Assembly: GCA_026397675.1 (NCBI GenBank)
Contig: JAPLUH010000306.1
Coordinates: 1 to 22,457, forward strand
Length of the DNA stretch: 22,457 nt
Origin: Verrucomicrobiota bacterium
Lineage (GTDB): Bacteria > Verrucomicrobiota > Verrucomicrobiia > Limisphaerales > UBA9464
Direction of reading: 5' to 3'
The translations under genes were made by a program, and so were the position numbers. The notes below the pieces were generated by a model, which worked only from the letters and a program-made list of their open reading frames with translations, ran no database searches and was not told the origin of the DNA. Position 1 is the stretch's first letter; each line of letters starts with the position of its first letter. Below are positions 6,425 through 15,456 of this stretch, piece after piece.

Positions 6425-8796
6425 TGTGTTTTCCTCAGGGTGAATGGGCTGCTCTTGACGATTCCGAGTACGATCGATGAGAAGTGGTTTCCGTCCCGCT
6501 GGGCATCTCGGACGATCCGACGGACAGCCGGCGCATCGTTCTCACTCATTCCGCGGCCCAGCGCGAAGGTGAGCAGTTTCTCGGTCAGCGTTCCGACGAA
6601 GAGCTCGGGATGTTTGAGCAGTGCGTCCTCCAAGCCGGTGACGCCGGTGAACCGGCTGCCGTCAGGAAGCCCGCCGCTAGCATCGATGGGCAGACCATTC
6701 TCCGTCAGGCGCCAGCGGCCAATCGCGTCGAAGTTTTCGAGAGCAAAACCCACTGGGTCCATTAGGTCATGGCAGCTCGCGCAGGCAGCGTTCGCGCGGT
6801 GTGCGGACAACCGGGCACGCATCGGCAAGGTTTCGGAGACGGTGTTCTCCTTTAGATTAGGAATGTTGGCCGGCGGCGGGGGCGGGGGAGTTCCGAGTAG
6901 GTTACCCAAGAGCCAATGGCCTCGGATCACCGGCGACGTGCGCGTGGCGTAGGAGGTGACGGTGAGGATGCTGCCCTGCCGGAGCAGTCCGCCGCGCCGG
7001 CTTTCGGAATCGAGGGCCACGCGGCGGAAGCGGCTGCCGTAGACGTTGGGAATGCCGTAGTGCTTGGCGAGTCGCTCGTTGAGGAATGTGTGGTCGGTCT
7101 TAATGAGGTCCAAGACCGTGCGGTCTTCCCGAAGGAGCGCTTCGAAGTGCAGTTCCGTTTCACGTCGAAAGGCTTCGCGCAGGTTGTCGTCGAAATCGGG
7201 GAAGAGGCGAAGATCTGGCGTGAAGGACTCCAAGTTCCGCAGGTGGAGCCATTGCGCAGCGAAGTTCTCAACCAAACTAATGGAGCGCGGATTGGCGAGC
7301 ATCCGGCGCACCTGGTTCTCCAGAACTTTCGGCCGATGCAGTCCACCCCGTTGGGCGATGCCCAGAAGCTCTTCATCCGGAATGCTACTCCAGAGGAAGA
7401 ACGACAACCGCGAGGCCAGTTCTACATCGCTAATTGGGTAGGTCGTTTCCGGTGCCACGTCGGCGGGATCGCGCTCGATGCGGAAAAGAAATTCAGGACT
7501 GACGAGGACCGCGCTGAGGGCCGATCCAATTCCCGCCTCAAAGCCGCCAGCTTCTTTGGCCTCGTGGTAAAACTTCAGCGGCTTGGCCCAATCAGCGGCC
7601 ACCACGGGCCGCCGGTAGGCTCTGCGCACGAAGGCCGACACAATGCGCTCGGCACAGGCAGTTTCTTCGCTGGGGTTCTTCGGATAACACACGAAGAGTT
7701 TCCGACGACTGGCCGTTTCGCCGGCCTCCTGCGACGCGTAGGGACCGGTGACCGACACTTGATAGATCGCAGGCGAGAGTCTGGGATGCCGGTGCATGTT
7801 GTAGCGGGCCTGGTAGGGATCGCGCTGGGTTTCTACCAACGAGGACGAATTCTTTATGAACGTCACGCCAACCTCGTGGAGTCCCGCCTTCACCGGGACA
7901 CGCGCCCTCAGATGGGCATCCACCGTTTCATAGTCCCGGTTTCCCTTCGGGGGGCTCACCTGAAATCGAGCGGCGGTGTCACGATCGAGCAGGACTTCGA
8001 GTTCGTGGGTTTCGTGCAGGCCTTCGACCATCTCGTTGCGGTCGCGCGTCAGGCGAATTTGGATCTCATACTCGCCGTCTCGGGGGAACGTGTGTCGGAT
8101 GAGCGTTCCACCGCGCGTGCCGAGTGGAAGGTTTGCGACGTGCTCTTCCTGCGTGAGGTCTGGCTTTAGGCGATAAGTGTCGCCATTCGGCCTCGAGATC
8201 GGCGAACCCACGGCGAGGCGGCTAATTTTCTCGGCGGCGGAGATGTAGCGGTTGAGCAAGGTGGGCGACAGGTCGCCGCCCGTCAGGTTGTCGAAACCGT
8301 GGCTCGCATCGTCTTTGGGGAGCAGTGTCGCCGCGTCGATCTCGAGGTCGAGGAGATCCCGGATGGCGTTCCGATACTCGGTGCGATTGAGTCGGTGGAA
8401 GGAGTCGGTGCGGCCGGGATTCGTTTTTTTTGCCGCTAACTGGTCGAGCGACGAACCGAGCGTCGCCACGAGGTGTTCGAACTCCTTCTCCGCAGGACGA
8501 TCCTTGCCGGTGGGGGGCATTTGCCGGGCCGCGAGTTTGCGGACGACGCGCTCCCATTCGACGGAATGCGTTTGTAAGTCGTCTGACAAGATCTTGCCGA
8601 GATCCAGGTTGCCCTTCGTGACGTCTCCATCATGACAGTCGAGGCAGTAGCGACCGACGGCCGCTTTCACGGGGGCTGGAAGGGAGGCGGCCAGCGCCGT
8701 TGCCGCGAGGGCAGACAACAGCAGAGCCCAGAATGTGACCTGCCGCACGAGGTATGCGGAAGACCATCTTCGACCATTGGGATGGGGTCGGGTCAC
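6421..8796 (-). CDS. DUF1592-type planctomycete cytochrome (DUF1587/1595/1592/1588/1585)
   Basis: 791 residues, exported, with two c-type haem motifs. In order: a hydrophobic signal segment (TFWALLLSALAATALAAS), CLDCH at 51-55, DUF1587 around 133-195 (FHRLNRTEYRNAIRDLLDLE), a beta-rich carbohydrate-binding-like stretch around 225-350, DUF1595 around 375-400 (CAERIVSAFVRRAYRRPV), DUF1592 around 422-550 (SALSAVLVSPEFLFRIERDP, ASRLSFFLWSSIPDEELL), DUF1588 around 598-695 including CASCH at 672-676, and DUF1585 from 715 to the end. Such proteins are thought to be extracytoplasmic redox enzymes linked to polymer breakdown, but the reaction is unknown. It is the first gene of the DUF1552-ankyrin operon. 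The GTG at 8796 has no Shine-Dalgarno. GTG 8748 (MRQVTFWALLL) is an attractive alternative start. Confidence 0.9.
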   Translation of the reverse strand: MTRPHPNGRRWSSAYLVRQVTFWALLLSALAATALAASLPAPVKAAVGRYCLDCHDGDVTKGNLDLGKILSDDLQTHSVEWERVVRKLAARQMPPTGKDRPAEKEFEHLVATLGSSLDQLAAKKTNPGRTDSFHRLNRTEYRNAIRDLLDLEIDAATLLPKDDASHGFDNLTGGDLSPTLLNRYISAAEKISRLAVGSPISRPNGDTYRLKPDLTQEEHVANLPLGTRGGTLIRHTFPRDGEYEIQIRLTRDRNEMVEGLHETHELEVLLDRDTAARFQVSPPKGNRDYETVDAHLRARVPVKAGLHEVGVTFIKNSSSLVETQRDPYQARYNMHRHPRLSPAIYQVSVTGPYASQEAGETASRRKLFVCYPKNPSEETACAERIVSAFVRRAYRRPVVAADWAKPLKFYHEAKEAGGFEAGIGSALSAVLVSPEFLFRIERDPADVAPETTYPISDVELASRLSFFLWSSIPDEELLGIAQRGGLHRPKVLENQVRRMLANPRSISLVENFAAQWLHLRNLESFTPDLRLFPDFDDNLREAFRRETELHFEALLREDRTVLDLIKTDHTFLNERLAKHYGIPNVYGSRFRRVALDSESRRGGLLRQGSILTVTSYATRTSPVIRGHWLLGNLLGTPPPPPPANIPNLKENTVSETLPMRARLSAHRANAACASCHDLMDPVGFALENFDAIGRWRLTENGLPIDASGGLPDGSRFTGVTGLEDALLKHPELFVGTLTEKLLTFALGRGMSENDAPAVRRIVRDAQRDGNHFSSIVLGIVKSSPFTLRKTQ

Positions 8797-8799
8797 AGT

Positions 8800-8818
8800 G
8801 CACGAACATTGTCCGTGC
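8800..8818. promoter_or_regulatory. Near-palindrome upstream of the DUF1592 operon
   Basis: GCACGAACATTGTCCGTGC is a 19-base inverted repeat with a single mismatched pair and a central T. It begins 4 bases from the GTG used as the start of the DUF1592-type gene and lies in the 297-base divergent gap with the NHL gene. It could be an operator for the operon or a leader hairpin. The rest of the gap (8819-9093) shows no recognisable gene or strong promoter. Confidence 0.35.
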
Positions 8819-9093
8819 GCTCATCCAGGGACAAGCGTCCAGATCCACTTCGAATCTCCGCGTCAGGGGGTTGCTTGGGCAGGATTCAATCCATGCGGAG
8901 TGCTCGATATCTGGCTTTCAAACACCGCGCCGGGTGGCCGAGATTTTTCGGAGTCTGTGAGACGATCATCTTGCTGAGGAATTTTAGGCAATTGCTCGGT
9001 GATGAGGGGAGGTCATCGACAATTGAACCCGCAACAATAACGCTGTGAGAACGTTCCCTCGGCGGTCCCTTGTCTCACTTCTGGATCCATCCT

Positions 9094-10182
9094 ATGAAGC
9101 TTCCATTCATTCCGCTCATCGCCCTCATTTTCTCCATAGAAACGGGATGGGCTGAGACCGCGCTTCGGATTGCTGGCTCCGGTTCCGTTGGTTCGGATGG
9201 GGATCGCGGACCTGCCTTGATGGCTCGCTTGAACAGTCCCTTCGGCGTGGTGCGCGGATCGGACCGAAGCCTCTGGTTCGCCGACTACGAAGCCCATGTT
9301 GTCCGGCGGATCGCACCTGACGGAATCATTACTACGGTGATTGGCAACGGCACCGCGGGCTATTCCGGCGACAATGGTCCGGCCAGGAATGCCTCGCTGA
9401 ACAAACCGCATGAACTGCGCTTTGATGCCGCGGGAAACCTCTTCATCAGCGACACCGGCAACCACGCGATTCGTCGTTATGATGCTAAAAGCGGCCTACT
9501 CACGACGTTTGCTGGCAACGGACAAAAGGGGTACTCAGGAGACGATGGACCGGCCGATCAGGCTCGGTTGAACCAACCCATTAGCTTGCAATTCAGTCCG
9601 GCGGGCGACCTCTACATTGCCGAGATCGGCAATCACGTCTTGCGCCGAATTGATCCGAAGACACGAGTCATCACCACCTTTGCTGGAACCGGCAAGGCGG
9701 GCCCCACTCCGGACGGTTCTCCAATTCGTGGAACTCCCCTGAACGGACCGCGTTCGCTCGATTTTGATACCTCTGGCAATTTGTTCCTCATTAGCCGCGA
9801 AGGGCATCAACTGCTGCGGTTCGATCTCCGCGCCGGGATCATTCATCTTGAGGCGGGTACGGGGCGCCCCGGATTTTCTGGAGACGGCGGCCCTGCGCGC
9901 GCGGCCACACTCAAAGGGCCCAAGGGAATTTCCGTAGGACCGGACGGTGACGTGTATTTGGCGGACACCGAAAACCATGCTATCCGCAAATACGATGTCC
10001 GGCGCCGGACACTTGAAACGGTGGTTGGAACAGGAACCCTGGGCGACGGTCTGGCCGGTTCTCGTGGGCCGACCCAGTTGGCTCGTCCCCACGGCATCTT
10101 GGCCGAAACCGATGGAAGCCTGCTCATCGGTGACAGCGAGAATCACCGTATTCTGTCCATCCGCCTGCCTCGGAAACCGTGA
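9094..10182 (+). CDS. Secreted NHL-repeat beta-propeller protein
   Basis: About 362 residues. The ATG at 9094 gives a clean signal peptide (MKLPFIPLIALIFSIETGWA); the frame also opens with a TTG at 9070. The mature protein is a run of about six NHL units. Each has a turn such as AGNGQKGYSGDDGPA or IGNGTAGYSGDNGPA, a hydrophobic strand, and an aspartate/glycine turn with NHAIRRYD or NHVLRRID at its end. NHL propellers bind proteins, nucleic acid or small ligands, or carry metal-dependent lyase chemistry. No catalytic signature is visible, so a binding role is more likely. It is monocistronic, divergent from the DUF1592 operon and convergent with the DUF1501 gene. No strong terminator is seen in the 171-base gap that follows. 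Confidence 0.87.
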   Translation: MKLPFIPLIALIFSIETGWAETALRIAGSGSVGSDGDRGPALMARLNSPFGVVRGSDRSLWFADYEAHVVRRIAPDGIITTVIGNGTAGYSGDNGPARNASLNKPHELRFDAAGNLFISDTGNHAIRRYDAKSGLLTTFAGNGQKGYSGDDGPADQARLNQPISLQFSPAGDLYIAEIGNHVLRRIDPKTRVITTFAGTGKAGPTPDGSPIRGTPLNGPRSLDFDTSGNLFLISREGHQLLRFDLRAGIIHLEAGTGRPGFSGDGGPARAATLKGPKGISVGPDGDVYLADTENHAIRKYDVRRRTLETVVGTGTLGDGLAGSRGPTQLARPHGILAETDGSLLIGDSENHRILSIRLPRKP

Positions 10183-10353
10183 AGCCCAGGGTGGAGTGCC
10201 GAAGATTTATCCCGCGCGTGAAGGGAGCCAATTGGGCCGGGATTTGCTCTAAAAAACCAAAGAGTTCCCACCTTGTAGCGACAGAGTGTCTCTCGAAATA
10301 AGAGGTCCGGCGGTGTGCGGTGACTTCGACACTCAGCCGACGGGCGATACTGG

Positions 10354-11796
10354 TCAGGCGAGGACTCCCTCCACGACTTTCCCGGAAACATCTGTCAGCC
10401 GATAATCGCGGCCTGAGTAGCGATAAGTGAGCTTCTCGTGGTCGAGTCCCATCAGCTGCAAAATCGTGGCGTGGAAGTCGTGGACATGGACGCGGTCTTC
10501 CACCGCAGAGCAACCGAATTCGTCCGTCGCTCCGTAGCTGAAGCCGCGTTTGACTCCGCCACCGGCGAGCCAGTTGGTGTAGCCATAGTGATCGTGGTCG
10601 CGGCCTTTGGCGCCTTCAGAGGTGGGGGCGCGGCCGAACTCGCCACCCCAGACGATGAGCGTGTCGTCAAAGAGCCCTCTGGCCTTGAGATCGTGGATGA
10701 GCGCAGCGATGCCTTGGTCGCAGGCTTTTGCCAGTCGGGCGTGGCCATCGACGATGTTTTCATGGCCGGTGTCCCAGGCGATGTCGTACCCGTCGATGGA
10801 CAGGGAGAGTTGCACCACGCGCACGCCTTGTTCGATGAGGCGACGGGAGAGCAGGCAGCCCTTGGCAAATTCACTGTCGCCGTAGAGATCGCGGGTGGCC
10901 TGCGATTCCTTGCTGATGTCGAACACTTCGGGCACTGAGAACTGCATCCGAAAAGCCATCTCCATCGCGGCAATGCTGGCTTCTAGGTCCTGATCTTTTT
11001 CTAGGCGTGCGAGGTGCTTTCGATTGAGTTGCTCGAGGAGATGGATCTGCTGTTGCTGTTCGGGCGCAGAGAGGTGCGTGTTCTTCAGATCGCGCATTAC
11101 GGCGTCGGGTTTCATCTCGGCCAGGTTCACGTAGCTGCCGGCGTAGGCACCGGGAAGAAAAGCGTTACCCCAGTTGGCGAGGGTGCCCCGCGGTTGCGCA
11201 CGTGGGGACATGGCGACAAATCCTGGAAGGTTCTGATTTTCGGTGCCCAGTCCATAGACGAGCCACGCCCCCATGCTCGGACGGTTGGGCTGCAATGCGC
11301 CCACGTTCATCATCATCATTGCACCGGCGTGCTCTGGGATGTCCGTGTGCATCGAGTGAATGAAGCTGATGTCGTCGACACAGCCGCCGACGTGCGGGAA
11401 AATATCGCTAACCCACTTGCCGGTTTGGCCGTATTGCCGGAAGGAAAAGGGCGAGGGCATCAGCCCGTTTTTGGTGTCGCGGAGCGTCTTGCGGTTGACC
11501 GAATCCGGGCGCTTGCCCGCATGCTTTGCTAGCTCTGGTTTGTAGTCGAAAGTGTCCACCTGCGACGGCCCGCCGGGCATGAAGAGTTGGATGACATGTT
11601 TGGCGCGAGGCCGGAAATGCGGGCGCTTGGGTAGCAACGGGGACTCACTCATCGGGCCGCCGAGCGCGCGGGTTGGGCTGAGCATTCCCGCCAAACCAAT
11701 CGTCCCTATCCCCGCTCCGAGACGGCTAAGAAAATCGCGGCGCGAATGGAACCGGACGGCCCGGCGGAAGGCGGCTTCGTGTTGCTCAAATTGCAT
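10354..11796 (-). CDS. DUF1501 domain Tat-exported protein
   Basis: 480 residues. A twin-arginine signal (SRRDFLSRLGAGIGTIGLAG) directs export. DUF1501 belongs to the alkaline-phosphatase/sulfatase superfamily in fold. Visible family blocks are AKHVIQLFMPGGPSQVDTFD, IFPHVGGCVDDISFIHSMHT, EHAGAMMMMNVGALQPNRPS with MGAWLVYGLGTENQNLPGFV, RRLIEQGVRVVQLSLSIDGY with DIAWDTGHEN, DTLIVWGGEFGRAPTSEGAK with GRDHDHYGYTNWLAGGGVKR, and VHVHDFHATILQLMGLDHEK. The conserved His/Asp/Glu residues in these blocks are probable metal ligands. Its activity is uncharacterised. The ATG lies 5 bases after the stop of the PSD1 cytochrome gene, the classic two-gene planctomycete/verrucomicrobial arrangement, so the two are expected to act together in the periplasm. 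Confidence 0.93.
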   Translation of the reverse strand: MQFEQHEAAFRRAVRFHSRRDFLSRLGAGIGTIGLAGMLSPTRALGGPMSESPLLPKRPHFRPRAKHVIQLFMPGGPSQVDTFDYKPELAKHAGKRPDSVNRKTLRDTKNGLMPSPFSFRQYGQTGKWVSDIFPHVGGCVDDISFIHSMHTDIPEHAGAMMMMNVGALQPNRPSMGAWLVYGLGTENQNLPGFVAMSPRAQPRGTLANWGNAFLPGAYAGSYVNLAEMKPDAVMRDLKNTHLSAPEQQQQIHLLEQLNRKHLARLEKDQDLEASIAAMEMAFRMQFSVPEVFDISKESQATRDLYGDSEFAKGCLLSRRLIEQGVRVVQLSLSIDGYDIAWDTGHENIVDGHARLAKACDQGIAALIHDLKARGLFDDTLIVWGGEFGRAPTSEGAKGRDHDHYGYTNWLAGGGVKRGFSYGATDEFGCSAVEDRVHVHDFHATILQLMGLDHEKLTYRYSGRDYRLTDVSGKVVEGVLA

Positions 11797-11801
11797 AGAG
11801 C

Positions 11802-14192
11802 TTATTGGTTTTGAATGAACTCATGAGCTGAGAGCAAGGCTTGTGCGTAGGAATCCCAGCGGGAACGAGCCGTTCCAGGGGCGGTCTCGGCGAGGAACGC
11901 CAGGCCGAGGGCGGTTTCATCGGTTGCCGGAGGGCGCGCGTAAAGCAACTGGTAGGCGCGGGTGATGCGGGTTTGATCGTCGCTGGATTCACGTTGGAGC
12001 CGGGCGGACAGCGCTTGGGCGCGGGCAGCCATGAAGGCGCTGTTCATCATGAAGAGATGCTGTCGAGGCACCGTGCTGGCCGTGCGTTGCTCGCTCGTTG
12101 AGCGGGGAGCGGGAAAGTCGAAGAGACGCAGAAATTCATCGGAGAGAAACCGGTCGCCGTTGCGGCTGACCTTGCCGTAGAGCGTGCGGCGGCTGGATTC
12201 GAGAATCTTGTCCGAAGGCGGCCCGCCGAGCGCGCGATCGAGTTCGCCGGTGACCGCGAGCATACTATCGCGCCAAGATTCCACCTCGAGTTTGCGTGGG
12301 TTCATCCGCCAGAGCAGGCGGTTCTCGCCATCTTTGGCAAACGCCTCTGCGCGGTAATGGCTGCTCATTTGCCAAGTGGACGAAAGCAGGATCAGGCGAT
12401 GGAGCTTCTTTAAGGACCAACCGTTTTCCATGAACCTCGACGCAAGCCAGTCGAGCAGTTCGGGATGGGTAGGCTTTTCGCCGAGCATGCCAAAATTGCT
12501 CGGCGTGCGGACCAGCGCTTGTCCGAAGTGGTGTTGCCAAACGCGGTTGACGATGACGCGCACCGTCAACGCATTGGCAGGATCGGTGACCGCGTCTGCT
12601 AGTTGACGGCGGCCGCTCCCGTCTTTGAAGAGCGGAGGGTTTTCACCGGCGATGATTTGCAAGAAACGGCGGGGAGCTGGTTCGCCCGGCTTGCGCAAGT
12701 CGCCCCGAATGGCGACGGGCATGTCCTTGTTCCCGTGGTCTATGAGCAGGTGTGCCTTGGCATAAGCGGGCGGCGCCGTTTTCTTGAGGCGTTCCAATTC
12801 TGCCTTCAGCGGTGCTTCCTGGGACTTCGCTGCGGTGTTGGTTCCGGCGGCTTTGATGAGTTTTTCATGATCCTTGATGGCTTTCTGCGCGGCATCGAAG
12901 GCGCTCACCACCTCACGCGGAGCGATCGAAGTCAGTTCGACCTTGGAGTTGTCAAAAATCCCTGCCAGCGCGTAGTAGTCTCGCGCGGTGATCGGATCGA
13001 ATTTGTGATCATGACAGCGGGCGCAAGCTACGGTGAGCCCGAGGAACGTTCGCGAGAAGGTGTCCACCCGATCGGCCAGCGTCTCCGCCCGGGCCTGCGC
13101 CGTGGCCTCGGGATCGCCGCCGTCCGAGATGTAGGTGGGGCCCACGGCGAAAAAGCCGGTGGCAATTGCCAAATCCCGGTCGTTCGAAAGGAGATCGCCA
13201 GCGATTTGAGCCCGCACGAACTGGTCATAGGGCAGGTCGCGATTTAAGGCGCCAACAACCCAGTCCCGGTAACGCCACGCTTCGGGCAACTCTTCGGAGT
13301 CGAGAAATCCTCCTAGTCCGTCGCTGTAGCGCGCGACATCCAGCCAGTGCCGTCCCCAGTGTTCGCCGTATTGCGGCGAGGCAAGGAGCGCGTCGACGAC
13401 CTTGGCGAAGGAGTCCGGCGACGGGTCGGCAAGAAATGTCGCAACCGCTTCGGGAGTGGGCGGCAGGCCGGTGAGATCGAGGTAAGCCCGGCGAATGAGA
13501 ACGCGTTTTTCCGCGGGGGGTGCGGGCGTCAGTCCGGCGGACTGAAGCCGGGCGAGGACAAATTGGTCGATCGGATGCCTCAGCCAGGACGTGTTCTTCA
13601 CCGTCGGCGGTTCCGACGTCACAACGTTTCGAAACGCCCAGTGTTCTGAGCGAAATTTCGCCCAGTCGAATCCCTGGGTCTCGACCCGGGCCGGTGATCC
13701 TGTTTTCTCCGTCTCCGGCCACGGACTGCCCATGCGCACCCAAGTTTCAAGGTCGGCAACCAGCGCCTCCGGCAAAGGCTTTTTCGGCGGCATGGCGGTA
13801 TCCTCATCCTTATAGCGCACCGCTTGGATGAGCAAACTGGCATCGGGTTGGCACGGCACGATGGCTGGCCCGGTGTCGCCGCCCTTGAGCAGGCTGGCCC
13901 GGCTGTCGAGCCGCAGACCGCCCTTGAGTTTGGTCGCTTCGGCCGAGTGGCAGGAATAGCAGTGCTGGGTTAGCACTGGTCGAATCTTGTTCTCAAAGAA
14001 CTCGATGTGTTCGGCGGAGGGATGGGCTGCGGTGACCTCTGCTCCCCAAGACTTCGTGCAAATCAAACCCAGCCAGCAGCCAGCCAAAATCGCGAACCGG
14101 CTAAGCGCACCCCCCGTGTTGCGACATCCCCCAAATGGACGTTGCTCCGTGTGGCCGTGGAAAGTCATTGAACTACATCCGAAGGCGGACAT
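11802..14192 (-). CDS. PSD1 / planctomycete cytochrome C (PSCyt1-DUF1549-DUF1553)
   Basis: 796 residues, exported. A hydrophobic signal (FAILAGCWLGLICTKSWGAE) is followed by the PSCyt1 haem domain with CYSCH at 78-82 and its GGLRLDSRASLLKGGDTGPA continuation. DUF1549 (PSCyt2) begins near 205 (HPIDQFVLARLQSAGLTPAP) and contains LDLTGLPPTPEAV and the conserved YGEHWGRHWLDVARYSDGLG. A second CxxCH, CARCHDHKFDP, is at 390-394. DUF1553 (PSD1) occupies about 530-790 (VIVNRVWQHHFGQALVRTPS, SSTWQMSSHYR). Proposed roles are extracellular electron transfer or polysaccharide-linked oxidation, unproven. It is the first gene of the PSD1-DUF1501 operon. The start is ATG 14192; ATG at codon 9 would shorten the leader. 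The length is at the short end of the usual range. Confidence 0.93.
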   Translation of the reverse strand: MSAFGCSSMTFHGHTEQRPFGGCRNTGGALSRFAILAGCWLGLICTKSWGAEVTAAHPSAEHIEFFENKIRPVLTQHCYSCHSAEATKLKGGLRLDSRASLLKGGDTGPAIVPCQPDASLLIQAVRYKDEDTAMPPKKPLPEALVADLETWVRMGSPWPETEKTGSPARVETQGFDWAKFRSEHWAFRNVVTSEPPTVKNTSWLRHPIDQFVLARLQSAGLTPAPPAEKRVLIRRAYLDLTGLPPTPEAVATFLADPSPDSFAKVVDALLASPQYGEHWGRHWLDVARYSDGLGGFLDSEELPEAWRYRDWVVGALNRDLPYDQFVRAQIAGDLLSNDRDLAIATGFFAVGPTYISDGGDPEATAQARAETLADRVDTFSRTFLGLTVACARCHDHKFDPITARDYYALAGIFDNSKVELTSIAPREVVSAFDAAQKAIKDHEKLIKAAGTNTAAKSQEAPLKAELERLKKTAPPAYAKAHLLIDHGNKDMPVAIRGDLRKPGEPAPRRFLQIIAGENPPLFKDGSGRRQLADAVTDPANALTVRVIVNRVWQHHFGQALVRTPSNFGMLGEKPTHPELLDWLASRFMENGWSLKKLHRLILLSSTWQMSSHYRAEAFAKDGENRLLWRMNPRKLEVESWRDSMLAVTGELDRALGGPPSDKILESSRRTLYGKVSRNGDRFLSDEFLRLFDFPAPRSTSEQRTASTVPRQHLFMMNSAFMAARAQALSARLQRESSDDQTRITRAYQLLYARPPATDETALGLAFLAETAPGTARSRWDSYAQALLSAHEFIQNQ

Positions 14193-14510
14193 CGCTGGTG
14201 AACGCTCAAGGTATTCCTAAGTTTTGGGTGACGACTTCAGAGGATCCACGGAGAACCGCTTCTGGGTCGAGGTGAGTCTTGCAGTGATGAGGTTTTGAAC
14301 GGTGGGTGCCAAGAGTGTTGTTCGTCGTCGTTCCCCCGGTACGAGCGACGACTGCCTGAGGTTTGATGAAAAAATGACTTTCACGAGCCATGAGCCCTCG
14401 CCTCACCGAGCGAAAGAATCCGCTCCGTTATCATTTTCCTCCCAACTGAATCGTTCTGGCTAAAAGGTTTACTCCTCCAGCCTGTCAACACGGTCCACAC
14501 CCATACCCTC
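14193..14510. other. Divergent promoter region, no gene seen
   Basis: 318 bases separate the PSD1 cytochrome gene (minus) from the alpha/beta hydrolase gene (plus). Only a weak minus-strand frame (14206-14406) crosses it, with no motif. The final 60 bases before the hydrolase ATG are more A/T-rich than the surroundings, which suits a promoter. I could not fix a -35/-10 pair or a clear Shine-Dalgarno. Confidence 0.45.
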
Positions 14511-15392
14511 ATGATGCCTCGTTTTCCATCCGTGCTCGCCATCCTTATCTACTGTCTGGCCCTCGTTGCGGCACGGGCTGTTGAACCTGTGATCCCGGAC
14601 ACGGTCACCTTCGAACGGGACATCCTGTATGCAGACGCGGGCGGCGCTCGGATGCAGCTCAACCTCGCTCGCCCGAAGCACGCGAGTGGACCGCTCCCGG
14701 TCGTACTGTGCATCCACGGCGGCGGTTTTCGGGCGGGCAACCGCGAGGGCTACAACTCGCTGTGCCTTACCCTTGCTCAACGGGGTTTTGCGGCCGTCAC
14801 CATCAGCTACCGACTCGCACCGACGCACCTATTTCCGGCCGCCATCCACGACACCAAGGCGGCGGTGCGTTGGATTCGTGCGAATGCCACGAAGTATGGA
14901 TTGAATCCCGACCTCGTCGGCGTCACCGGCAGCTCGGCAGGGGGACATCTCGCTCAGTTCCTCGGTGTGACGGCGGGTGTGAAGGAGTTTGAAGGAATGG
15001 ACAATCCCGGCTTCTCGAGTGCTGTCACTTGCGTGGTCAATGTCTATGGCCCGAGCGACTTCACCCAGTCCTACGGCAAGAGCGTGGATGCGCACGTCGT
15101 GCTGCCGCTGTGGTTGGGCGGTGACGTGACGACTGCGCGCGCCAAGCACATCCAATCCAGCCCGCTGAATTGGGTGACTCCTAACGCAGCACCTTCGCTC
15201 ATCATTCATGGCACCGAGGACAAATACGTGGCCTACGAACAGGGAGTCTGGATGCGCGACCGGCTTACGGCCTGCGGCGTGCCCGTAGAACTGCTCACGG
15301 TCGAGGGGGCAGGGCACGGGTTTAAGGGGGCGGACGCCGAGAAGGCGGAGAAGGCGTTAATCACCTACTTCGAGCAACGGCTGAAGAAATAG
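14511..15392 (+). CDS. Secreted alpha/beta hydrolase (acetylesterase/carboxylesterase-like)
   Basis: 293 residues with an N-terminal signal peptide (PSVLAILIYCLALVAARA). It belongs to the alpha/beta hydrolase group with the BD-FAE/HSL-like oxyanion motif HGGG (69-72). The nucleophile elbow GSSAG gives Ser142, the acid is Asp237 (HGTEDKYV), and the histidine is His269 (GAGHGF). The triad appears complete. Such enzymes typically remove acetyl or other acyl groups from sugars or xylan. It is divergent from a PSD1-DUF1501 operon and convergent with the haem pair, so a role in de-esterifying a polymer attacked by neighbouring proteins is plausible but inferred. The ATG pair at 14511/14514 starts it; no clear Shine-Dalgarno. 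A strong hairpin follows the gene. Confidence 0.88.
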   Translation: MMPRFPSVLAILIYCLALVAARAVEPVIPDTVTFERDILYADAGGARMQLNLARPKHASGPLPVVLCIHGGGFRAGNREGYNSLCLTLAQRGFAAVTISYRLAPTHLFPAAIHDTKAAVRWIRANATKYGLNPDLVGVTGSSAGGHLAQFLGVTAGVKEFEGMDNPGFSSAVTCVVNVYGPSDFTQSYGKSVDAHVVLPLWLGGDVTTARAKHIQSSPLNWVTPNAAPSLIIHGTEDKYVAYEQGVWMRDRLTACGVPVELLTVEGAGHGFKGADAEKAEKALITYFEQRLKK

Positions 15393-15425
15393 TTCAGGAC
15401 CTCGAGGCGAGACCGAGATCAGAGG

Positions 15426-15452
15426 GCAGCACTGCGCGGGCCGCAGTGTTGC
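15426..15452. terminator. Strong hairpin between convergent genes
   Basis: GCAGCACTGCG (15426-15436) pairs with CGCAGTGTTGC (15442-15452) through 11 positions, one of them a G-T wobble, around a 5-base loop. It lies in the 64-base gap between the stops of the convergent hydrolase and haem genes and could serve both. No long T-run follows. Confidence 0.6.
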
Positions 15453-15456
15453 TGAC

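Noticed and set aside
6916..8169. 417-codon plus-strand frame opposite the DUF1592-type gene
   Set aside because: It is antisense to a gene with many recognised domains and two haem motifs; the composition is that of a shadow frame.
8800..8818. LexA (SOS) box upstream of the DUF1592 operon
   Set aside because: It contains GAAC, but the spacing and right half do not match known LexA-box layouts, so only an unassigned palindrome is reported.
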